Source: Spirochaetaceae bacterium (GTDB taxonomy: Bacteria; Spirochaetota; Spirochaetia; Treponematales; Treponemataceae). Taken from it: a DNA stretch of 8,168 bases. Positions within the stretch are counted from its first letter, which is position 1. Each line of letters starts with the position of its first letter. A program made the position numbers and the translations under genes. Below the pieces are notes generated by a model. It was not told the origin of the DNA. It was given only the letters and a program-made list of their open reading frames with translations, and did no database searches. The stretch covers positions 1-8,168 of the forward strand of contig JAITMZ010000196.1 of assembly GCA_031290725.1 (NCBI GenBank), given 5' to 3'. Below are positions 1 to 5,492 of the stretch, one piece after another.

Positions 1-417
1 AACGATATTGGCGATTTTGCCGAGGGCTTGCTCACGTCAGACTTATTAAAGAAATTCTTGGAATACAAGCTTGATTTTGATGACGCGCTGTGGAATGTCG
101 AAATAAACGAGCGCGGCACCAAGCGGCCGATTACGGAAGTTGACTGGCTGCTGCTCAATGGGACGATCGCGCTGATCGGCGAGGCGAAGACGAACCTGAC
201 GGTGGGCGATGTTGACAAGCACATCACGCGGATGAAAAAGCTGGCCGGCACACAAAACAACCTGCTTGGCGGCAAGAAGCTGTACGGCGCGGTGGCGGGG
301 ATAAAGATGACCCGGACAACGAGGGATTACGCCAAAAAGCGCGGCTTTTTCGTACTGGAACCCGCCGGTGATTCAGTCAAGGTCGAAGCGCCTGTGGGCG
401 AGCCCGCTGTGTGGTAG
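1..417 (+). CDS. PD-(D/E)XK nuclease-like protein, 5' end outside window (partial)
   Basis: The reading frame is open from the first base to the TAG at 415-417, so 138 codons of the C-terminal part are visible and the true start lies upstream; a TTG at 28 is only an internal candidate. The visible part has the layout of a PD-(D/E)XK fold: TEVDWLLLNG (E46, D48) at the acidic strand, then ALIGEAKT (E61, K63) as the E-x-K half, then an amphipathic helix (DVDKHITRMKKL), then the strand GAVAG and a closing DYAKKRGFFVL segment. This pattern is common in short uncharacterised bacterial proteins, often with an N-terminal helical or coiled-coil part, which would be off the window here. DNA cleavage is an inference from the fold; substrate and role are unknown. 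It is convergent with rnhB. Numbering counts from the first codon in the window. Confidence 0.72.
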   Translation, partial: NDIGDFAEGLLTSDLLKKFLEYKLDFDDALWNVEINERGTKRPITEVDWLLLNGTIALIGEAKTNLTVGDVDKHITRMKKLAGTQNNLLGGKKLYGAVAGIKMTRTTRDYAKKRGFFVLEPAGDSVKVEAPVGEPAVW

Positions 418-456
418 GCGGCATCGCCGCTTTCTCCATGCAGCCGGCGGCACTTG

Positions 457-480
457 GAGTTTGCGCGTAAGCGCAAACTC
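457..480 (+). repeat. Perfect hairpin, 10-bp stem with GTAA loop
   Basis: The arms GAGTTTGCGC (457-466) and GCGCAAACTC (471-480) are exact reverse complements around the tetraloop GTAA (467-470), a GNRA-type loop on the + strand. A further CGGCG (445-449) can pair with CGCCG (482-486) across an asymmetric internal loop. No T-run follows on either strand, so it does not look like an ordinary Rho-independent terminator. It lies 40 bases after the stop of the nuclease-like gene. Confidence 0.8.
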
Positions 481-499
481 ACGCCGACACTGAACGACA

Positions 500-523
500 G
501 CCCCTGACCGCAAGGCCGGGGGC
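500..523 (+). repeat. Second hairpin, GCAA loop
   Basis: GCCCC (500-504) pairs with GGGGC (519-523). Inside, CC (508-509) pairs with GG (514-515) around the loop GCAA (510-513), separated from the outer stem by a symmetric TGA/CCG internal loop. The GCAA loop is again GNRA-type on the + strand. It is weaker than the hairpin before it, and the inner two-base-pair stem is only marginal. Confidence 0.5.
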
Positions 524-542
524 TTGCTTGAAGGAAGAGGCT

Positions 543-601
543 CACGCGAAGCCGCGAAGGGAAGAGAAAGAATAACTAATTCTTCTTGGCGGCTTGGCGT
601 G
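543..601. repeat. Long inverted repeat between convergent genes
   Basis: The arms are CACGCGAAGCCGCGAAG (543-559) and CTTGGCGGCTTGGCGTG (585-601). They pair at 15 of 17 positions with two G-G mismatches. Each arm is itself an imperfect tandem of an 8-base unit (CGCGAAGC / CGCGAAG). An inner stem AAGAAT (568-573) / ATTCTT (579-584) closes a five-base loop, leaving GGAAGAGA as a bulge. It sits 17 bases beyond the rnhB stop. It could be a shared transcription end, a remnant of a small non-autonomous element, or part of a structured RNA with the two hairpins before it. Confidence 0.65.
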
Positions 602-618
602 GGGTAGAACACGGGTAC

Positions 619-1179
619 TTACCGTACCGTGAAGCTGAGCCTTTGGATGGGTGACGGGCCTAGGGTTCGGCAAAGTTCCCGGTGCCGCGCCGTGGGGTAG
701 CCTTTATGTATGGCATATTGGTATTGCGGATACAGCCGGTCATAGCCGCACATGATCCGATCCCGCTCGCATTTCGCCAGGATTGATGCCGCCATGATGG
801 GCGGGTGGATGGCGTCGCCGTGGACACAGGCCGTGCAGGGCGCGTCAATCCCCGGCGGACAGTAGGGGCCGTCCACCAGCACCTCCGGGCATACCCCTGA
901 CCCGGCAAAACTCCGATGCAGCGCAACCCAGGCCCGCTCCATCGCCAGCAATGACGCCCGCAAGATGTTGATGCCGTCGATTTCCTTCTCGTCCGCCAGT
1001 CCAATTCCCCACCGGGCGCACCCCCGAATGATACCTTTGATTTTCAGACGGCGCCTGGGGGACAGTTTTTTGGAGTCCTTTAAGATCTCTGTTGGAAAAC
1101 CTTCCGGCAGCACACAGGCGGCGGCCACTACCGGTCCCGCCAGGCACCCGCGTCCCGCCTCATCGATCCCGCACTGCAA
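619..1179 (-). CDS. rnhB: Ribonuclease HII
   Basis: RNase HII cleaves the RNA strand of RNA:DNA hybrids and starts removal of single ribonucleotides from DNA. The signature CGIDEAGRG is near the N-terminus, followed by LKDSKKLS, then LVDG, then GDA...MAASILAKCERDR, HKGYPT and a closing GPSPIQRLSF. The acidic metal-binding set is complete: counted from the longer frame at 1242 these are D27, E28, D124 and D143 (6, 7, 103 and 122 from the start chosen here). I chose the TTG at 1177-1179 because GGAGG (1186-1190 on the - strand) lies six bases before it and the protein then begins MQCGIDEAGRG, as is usual. The frame stays open to an ATG at 1242, but that adds a basic stretch unlike the family and overlaps the upstream gene by 83 bases instead of 20. 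The length of 186 residues is slightly short but normal. It is translated from the same message as the phosphoribosyltransferase. Confidence 0.93.
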   Translation of the reverse strand: MQCGIDEAGRGCLAGPVVAAACVLPEGFPTEILKDSKKLSPRRRLKIKGIIRGCARWGIGLADEKEIDGINILRASLLAMERAWVALHRSFAGSGVCPEVLVDGPYCPPGIDAPCTACVHGDAIHPPIMAASILAKCERDRIMCGYDRLYPQYQYAIHKGYPTARHRELCRTLGPSPIQRLSFTVR

Positions 1180-1783
1180 AGATCGCCTCCATGGCCTCCC
1201 GCAGATCCGGGTCTTGGCTGTAGTAGTGTTCCTCCAGCTCATCGGAGGTCAATCCCACCAGCTCGTGGCTCAGATAGTGGACCCAGCGGCTGTCTTCTTC
1301 CTGGTCAATTACAAATTTACGGCACCAGTAGTCCGGCTGGATGGGAAGCTGCTCCGGCAGGTTGGTGAAATGTTTGTAGTCGTGGACCGCCACCTTGATG
1401 TCCCGCCGGGGGATGCCCCGTTTGATGAGGATATCCGTCAGATAGTTCACCGTGAATCCCGTATCAAAGATGTCGTCGATCAGAAGGATTTTGTCGCCGG
1501 TGCGGAGGTATTCCGGGTTGTATGTCCAGCCGTCCACCATCACGCTTCCCTGGGCGTGGATATTAGTGTACGAATGGGACACCACTGCCGCATAGAGGAC
1601 CGGATGACCCTTGTCCACCGGCCGGGCGATCTTGAAATACTCGCTGATCACGTTGGCCATATAGGCACCCCCCCGTAGGGAAGCGTAGATCACATCGGGG
1701 ACGAAGCCGTCTTGCAAAATACGATGGGCCAGCTTGATCGAATTGTTGCGCACCGTGTCATAGGGCAGAAACTCTTTTGCCAT
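1160..1783 (-). CDS. Type I phosphoribosyltransferase (hypoxanthine/xanthine PRTase-like)
   Basis: This 207-residue protein has a typical type I phosphoribosyltransferase layout. An early RGG loop (YASLRGGAYMA, about 33-43) would bind pyrophosphate, and ILLIDDIFDTGFT (about 99-111) is the 13-residue PRPP-binding motif with the acidic pair D103-D104. The enzyme family transfers phosphoribose from PRPP to a base. Similarity in style is to the purine (hypoxanthine/xanthine) group, but the C-terminal hood (DYWCRKFVIDQ...WVHYLSHEL) is not enough to name the base. It starts at ATG 1781-1783 with AGAGGA (1791-1796) seven bases upstream, and is the first gene of an operon with rnhB, overlapping it by 20 bases. 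A run of seven G on the coding strand (1668-1674) encodes R37-G38-G39. Its leader carries the palindromic repeat at 1807-1835. Confidence 0.85.
   Translation of the reverse strand: MAKEFLPYDTVRNNSIKLAHRILQDGFVPDVIYASLRGGAYMANVISEYFKIARPVDKGHPVLYAAVVSHSYTNIHAQGSVMVDGWTYNPEYLRTGDKILLIDDIFDTGFTVNYLTDILIKRGIPRRDIKVAVHDYKHFTNLPEQLPIQPDYWCRKFVIDQEEDSRWVHYLSHELVGLTSDELEEHYYSQDPDLREAMEAIFAVRDR
1180..1190 (-). promoter_or_regulatory. Ribosome binding site deciding the rnhB TTG start
   Basis: On the - strand GGAGG (1186-1190) is followed by a six-base spacer and TTG (1177-1179). The site lies inside the last codons of the upstream phosphoribosyltransferase gene. No comparable site precedes the alternative ATG at 1242. 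Confidence 0.7.
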
Positions 1784-1806
1784 TTAAAATTCCTCTGATT
1801 CCAAGG

Positions 1807-1835
1807 CACCTCTAAAAACTTCATTTTTTGAGGCG
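1807..1835. repeat. Palindromic intergenic repeat, copy A (in PRTase leader)
   Basis: CCTCTAAAAA (1809-1818) pairs with TTTTTTGAGG (1824-1833) with one T-T mismatch around the loop CTTCA. The left arm shares CAC-C/T-TCTAAAAACT with copies at 5445 and 8157. In the PRTase message this hairpin falls between the promoter and the ribosome binding site. Confidence 0.7.
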
Positions 1836-1855
1836 TTCCAATTTATAGTGATTAT

Positions 1856-1884
1856 ACTATATCACGCCGTGCCGATTATGGCAA
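1856..1884 (-). promoter_or_regulatory. Promoter of the PRTase-rnhB operon
   Basis: On the - strand a -35 box TTGCCA (1879-1884) is followed 17 bases later by TATAGT (1856-1861). A perfect TATAAT overlaps further downstream (1851-1856), but with a 22-base spacer to the same -35. Transcription would begin near 1849, giving a leader of about 65 bases that contains repeat copy A. Confidence 0.5.
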
Positions 1885-1887
1885 CTG

Positions 1888-1934
1888 TTTTTCACTGTTT
1901 TTTAAATTTTTCACTGGCTTTTCGCTTGGTTTTT
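1888..1934. promoter_or_regulatory. Phased T-tracts between divergent promoters
   Basis: Five T-runs occupy 1888-1892, 1898-1903, 1907-1911, 1919-1922 and 1930-1934, with centres about 8.5 to 11.5 bases apart, averaging close to one helical turn. The ten-base word TTTTTCACTG occurs twice (1888-1897 and 1907-1916) exactly 19 bases apart. The array ends immediately before the -35 box of the protease promoter. Such phasing is known to bend DNA or act as an UP-like element; a regulator binding the direct repeat is an alternative. Confidence 0.45.
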
Positions 1935-1935
1935 C

Positions 1936-1964
1936 TTGACAAAATGCCGAAATTAATATATATT
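1936..1964 (+). promoter_or_regulatory. Strong sigma70-type promoter for the protease pair
   Basis: TTGACA (1936-1941) matches the -35 consensus exactly, followed after 17 bases by TATATT (1959-1964), five of six matches to the -10 consensus. Transcription would start near 1971, leaving a very short leader before the ATG at 1988. Confidence 0.75.
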
Positions 1965-1987
1965 AAGAGTAGGTGGTGCAAGGACTA

Positions 1988-3631
1988 ATGCAAAGGACAC
2001 ATTTTTTTCTCCCTAACCCGGCTGCACTGCTGGGAATAGCGGTTTTTGCCTTCACGGCCGCTTCTTGCACCAGCCCAATGCTGGAAAACGCACTCCGGTA
2101 TACCTTAAAATTTCATGCTGGCGGCGGTACCTTTGTGGATTCCAATGACCCGGTGTTCACCACCCGTGTGTCCGCTGCCTCCGCTGGCCCCAAGATGTAC
2201 TTCCACCACACAGATAAAACGAAGTATTGGGATTTTAAGGGATGGACCACTGTTCCCCCTCTTCCTGGGGACGAAAATCCCTATATATATGTTGCCGACA
2301 TGACCATTCTTTCTTTTCCCCTGGACGCATCAAAGGGCACTGAGTTTTATGCGGTCTGGGAAGAGAGGGATGTCAGTGCCGGAGTCGAGACCGATTGGCT
2401 GTTTTTGGCCTACCTGAGCGCCGACAACAACCTCAATGACGCCATTTGGGCCGATATGAATGAAATGGAAGCCGGCCTCTATCAATCCGACGGGTCGGCG
2501 CGCATTAAGGTGGCGGCCCTGTGGGACGGCTCACCTATTTATGGGGGCAATCATCCCCATACGGCCCTGTATGAACTGGGGCCGGACACCAACGCTTCTG
2601 CCCTGGGACTGCCCGCTACCCTTAATATGTCCGATCCGGAGTACGGATTTTTTAAGGATACGGGGCTGTCTCCCGATCTCAAGATAGATGGCCGTTATGA
2701 ACTGGACATGAGCAACCCTCAGATATTGACGCGTTTTTTGCAATGGGCGGATAGCCGCTACGATGCGAAGTACACGGTGCTGATCACCGGCGGGCACGGC
2801 GCAGGCCCCCGGAGCGCCCGCTCACTCGACGGGGCGCTGTACTGGAACCCCCTCTACCGCAGCGGTCGGGCCATGCTCTCCGACGACACCAACGGCGGCA
2901 CCACCATGAAGAGCGGCGAGTTTGCCCAGGCCGTAACCGATGCCGGTATGACGATTAACGTGATGCTCCTGGACGTGTGCCTGGGAGCTTCTGTAGAAGA
3001 CGCCTATGAATTTCGGAACACTGCGGAGTACCTGGTGGTATCTCCGGGGGATATTCCTGCGGCGGGCTCCAATTACCTGAAGCTTATCGGAGGCATCACT
3101 GCGGCTTCCACCCCCGAGACCGTGGGGATAAAATTGGTGGACGACTATAAGGGGGACTACCAAAACGATTCCAGCTTGGCCGCTGCCGTTGCGGGGCTCA
3201 CCTGCGTGGATTTGAGCCAGGTGAACGCTCTCGCAACAACAATCAACGCTTTGGCCTCTTCGTTACTGTCGGCAGGGACAGGATACAGGGATGCGGCCAT
3301 GAACAGTACCAGTTATCCGCATTATGGACTAGTGATGGATAAGGGCGCGACTTTGTATGACCTGGGGACAATGCTGGACCGTATCAAAAGTGCCGCGAGC
3401 GAGGACAGCGGGTCTCCTGTGCCGGACGCCGTGGATGTGGTCAAAGCTGCCATGGAAGCGGCGGTGGTCTGCGCGTGGAGCCGGTCTATCCCCTATGACG
3501 GCAAGGGTATTCCCTTCGGCCTCACGATTATAGGGCATACAAGCCCAACGGCCCTCGGGGGGTATACCACTGAATTGGCCTTTGGCAAGCCGCCGTCCAA
3601 CTGGGCGGAACTGCTTAAAGCTTGGTTCTGA
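1988..3631 (+). CDS. Clostripain-like (C11) cysteine peptidase lipoprotein, first of tandem pair
   Basis: Predicted surface-anchored endopeptidase. A signal peptide (LLGIAVFAFTAAS, 14-26) ends in the lipobox AASC with Cys27 as the lipid site. Residues about 38-124 form an InlB/Flg_new-like beta repeat: YTLKFHAGGGTF, then FKGW, then FYAVW. From about D136 the C11 peptidase begins with DWLFLAYLSADNNL. The catalytic pair is H270 in ITGGHGAG and C331 in LLDVCLGASVEDAYE, and D329 matches the clostripain Asp that gives Arg specificity in the known family. A conserved VSPGDI...GSNYLKLIGG follows. Family preference for cleavage after Arg/Lys is established for clostripain; for this protein it is inferred. 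The ATG at 1988 is preferred; AAGGA is only three bases upstream of it, and in-frame GTGs at 1973 and 1976 are alternatives. The residue before His is Gly, where the paralog has Asp. It is 547 residues long, much of it matching the next gene. Confidence 0.88.
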   Translation: MQRTHFFLPNPAALLGIAVFAFTAASCTSPMLENALRYTLKFHAGGGTFVDSNDPVFTTRVSAASAGPKMYFHHTDKTKYWDFKGWTTVPPLPGDENPYIYVADMTILSFPLDASKGTEFYAVWEERDVSAGVETDWLFLAYLSADNNLNDAIWADMNEMEAGLYQSDGSARIKVAALWDGSPIYGGNHPHTALYELGPDTNASALGLPATLNMSDPEYGFFKDTGLSPDLKIDGRYELDMSNPQILTRFLQWADSRYDAKYTVLITGGHGAGPRSARSLDGALYWNPLYRSGRAMLSDDTNGGTTMKSGEFAQAVTDAGMTINVMLLDVCLGASVEDAYEFRNTAEYLVVSPGDIPAAGSNYLKLIGGITAASTPETVGIKLVDDYKGDYQNDSSLAAAVAGLTCVDLSQVNALATTINALASSLLSAGTGYRDAAMNSTSYPHYGLVMDKGATLYDLGTMLDRIKSAASEDSGSPVPDAVDVVKAAMEAAVVCAWSRSIPYDGKGIPFGLTIIGHTSPTALGGYTTELAFGKPPSNWAELLKAWF

Positions 3632-3679
3632 ACAGTAATTCCAAATTCAACCGCAAAGTCGAAGAAACCGAATACGTTT

Positions 3680-3700
3680 TTAGGATAAATCCTGATTTTT
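3680..3700 (+). terminator. Weak possible terminator between the protease genes
   Basis: TTAGGA (3680-3685) pairs with TCCTGA (3690-3695), including one T-G pair, around TAAA, followed at once by five T. The stem is short and AT-rich, so at most partial termination is expected; the second gene may be co-transcribed with the first. The rest of the 120-base gap shows no convincing promoter, but has nine T in a row at 3716-3724. Confidence 0.3.
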
Positions 3701-3738
3701 CCCCGTAAGATTTTATTTTTTTTTGCCGATACTTGCAT

Positions 3739-3751
3739 AGAGGAGTTTTGC
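3739..3751 (+). promoter_or_regulatory. Ribosome binding site deciding the GTG start of the second protease
   Basis: AGAGGAG (3739-3745) with a six-base spacer leads to GTG 3752-3754. The other in-frame GTG at 3758 would be twelve bases away, so 3752 is preferred. Confidence 0.7.
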
Positions 3752-5428
3752 GTGCCAGTGGTTAAAAAAACATCGAAAACCCTTGCGGTTTTATTCCCTA
3801 TTTTTGTCCTCTGTCTTGTTATCGGTATAGGATGCGCCAAAATCGGCGATTCCGCAAAAACTTATACGGTGACATTCCATTCCGAAAGCGGTACCTTTGT
3901 GAACGCCCAATCCCGGTCGGCGGTGAACACGGTGGTGGTCCACGGAGCGGAGATCACCGCGCCGAAGGTGTGGTGCCCCACAGAGAGTTCCGGCGTATCG
4001 GTTCGGTGGTTGAAGGGCTGGTCCACATCCTCCCAGGCCGGGTCTACCAGTCCCCTGTACAATCTTTCCGGGGGCGCTTCGGCGAATATACATTTGTATG
4101 CCGTGTGGGAATCGGTGAGAAGTTCGATGCCGGTTGATTGGCTCTTCCTCATGTACCTCGACGGCGACAATAATTTGCAAGCCTCCATCCGGCAGGATTT
4201 GAACGAAATGGAGGCGGGGATTTATCAGCTTCCCAACGAGGTGGCCGTATCCGTGGTGGTGCTCTGGGACGGTGCCGGTGCCGGGGATTCACAGCTCTAT
4301 GAACTGGGGCCGGATACAAATCCCGGCAAGCTTGGGGTCTACACCGTGGATGTGACGGGGTCGGCCGAGTGGATTCAAAACAATGAAGTGGATATGAGCG
4401 ATGGTAAAACACTGACGGACTTTCTGGTTTGGGCGAAGAAACGGTATCCCGCGAAAAACGTTGTGCTGCAATTCGGCGACCACGGTGCGGGTCCCCGGAC
4501 AGCCGCTGTGAACCGTGCGATGATGGTGGATGATACCACCGGTACCAACAGCCTGATGTATTCCAAAGAGGTATCCCAGGCTTTTTACGGCGCTTTTGTG
4601 GAAAATCCCCATGATTGCTATTGGAATCACCTCGGATTGGTCTTATTTGATATTTGCTTGGGCGCGTCCCTAGAGGATGCGTACGAAATATATCCCTTCG
4701 CAAAATATGCGGTGGCTTCACCGGGCGCTATTTCCGGAAAGGGTATGAACTATACCACTCTGATAGGCGGTCTCACTCCGGAGATGGATATAACCGCCCT
4801 TGGGAAACGACTGGTGTCCGATTATAAAAAGGAGTATGCCGCGGTGAAATCCCGGGGGTTGACCTGCATCGATTTGGCGCAGGTTCAAAATGTCCGGGCA
4901 AAACTGGACATTTTGGCTGCCCTGCTCCTTAAACAGGGGGACCTGCATAAGTTCGGACAGGTTTTTATCAGCTCCTCCGGCACGCCCCTTTCTCTGACGT
5001 ACCTGGATGCGTCGGCCCTGTTGCTGCGTTCCACCCAGGCAGGGTATTCCGGCACCTTTACCTGGCTGTACGACCTGGGGATCTTCGCGGAACAGATGGC
5101 GCTGTCCGCTGCGCCCCAAGTTGGCGGCGGTGCGAATCCCGGACGCTGGGATGAAATGGAAAAGGCGGCGAAGGACTTGACTGCGGCTCTCCGGGGCGCG
5201 ATTGTCTGCTCATGGAACAGCGGAGGGATCGGTGAAGCAGGGCGTCTGAACATCCCGTATGACGGTGCCAGGATCCCCTACGGCATCACAATCTGCGGCG
5301 CCCCCAGTACCTCCACCGGCGGGGCGGGCTACCCCGGATGGTACCGGACAGATCTGACCTTTGGCGCAACGAGCAAGTGGTACGACCTGCTGGCCATCTG
5401 GTACGCCCGGCACGTTTGGGATCGTTAG
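3752..5428 (+). CDS. Clostripain-like (C11) cysteine peptidase lipoprotein, second of tandem pair
   Basis: This is a paralog of the preceding gene with the same architecture. A basic N-terminus (KKTSK) is followed by a hydrophobic stretch ending IGIGC, Cys28 being the predicted lipid site. An InlB/Flg_new-like repeat covers about 38-119 (YTVTFHSESGTF, LKGW, LYAVW). The C11 peptidase starts at D129 (DWLFLMYLDGDNNL). Catalytic residues are H244 in FGDHGAG and C302 in LFDICLGASLEDAYE, with specificity-type Asp D300. ASPGAISGKGMNY and a C-terminal IPYDGARIPYGITI also match the first gene. The start is GTG at 3752, with AGGAG (3741-3745) six bases before it. Compared with the first copy it lacks a stretch before the catalytic His and has a longer C-terminal third around 415-450, so it is not a recent exact copy. 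Short identical DNA remains, for example 17 bases at 2570-2586 and 4298-4314. It is 558 residues long. Secretion and lipid anchoring are predicted; the target is unknown. Confidence 0.9.
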   Translation: MPVVKKTSKTLAVLFPIFVLCLVIGIGCAKIGDSAKTYTVTFHSESGTFVNAQSRSAVNTVVVHGAEITAPKVWCPTESSGVSVRWLKGWSTSSQAGSTSPLYNLSGGASANIHLYAVWESVRSSMPVDWLFLMYLDGDNNLQASIRQDLNEMEAGIYQLPNEVAVSVVVLWDGAGAGDSQLYELGPDTNPGKLGVYTVDVTGSAEWIQNNEVDMSDGKTLTDFLVWAKKRYPAKNVVLQFGDHGAGPRTAAVNRAMMVDDTTGTNSLMYSKEVSQAFYGAFVENPHDCYWNHLGLVLFDICLGASLEDAYEIYPFAKYAVASPGAISGKGMNYTTLIGGLTPEMDITALGKRLVSDYKKEYAAVKSRGLTCIDLAQVQNVRAKLDILAALLLKQGDLHKFGQVFISSSGTPLSLTYLDASALLLRSTQAGYSGTFTWLYDLGIFAEQMALSAAPQVGGGANPGRWDEMEKAAKDLTAALRGAIVCSWNSGGIGEAGRLNIPYDGARIPYGITICGAPSTSTGGAGYPGWYRTDLTFGATSKWYDLLAIWYARHVWDR

Positions 5429-5444
5429 TAAGTGTGAATCGGAA

Positions 5445-5474
5445 CACTTCTAAAAACTGAAGTTTTTAGAAGTG
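5445..5474. repeat. Palindromic intergenic repeat, copy B (perfect)
   Basis: CACTTCTAAAAACT (5445-5458) and AGTTTTTAGAAGTG (5461-5474) are exact reverse complements separated by GA. It lies between the stop codons of convergent genes and could end transcription from both sides, though no T-run lies outside the stem. The left arm matches copies A and C. Confidence 0.8.
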
Positions 5475-5492
5475 CCCTGCAGAGAGTTTTCC

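Noticed and set aside
457..601. A CRISPR array or Rho-independent terminator in the hairpin cluster
   Set aside because: The three inverted repeats differ from each other with no regular spacers, and none is followed by a T-run.
373..612. Minus-strand small frames across the 418-618 gap
   Set aside because: They overlap the hairpins, lack ribosome binding sites and show no protein-like composition.
965..1678. A 237-codon + strand frame opposite rnhB and the PRTase gene
   Set aside because: Both genes on the - strand have strong family motifs; the antisense translation shows none.
5445..5474. Palindrome as an insertion sequence end
   Set aside because: No transposase, partner end or target duplication is visible; recurrence at other gene borders fits a small intergenic repeat family better.
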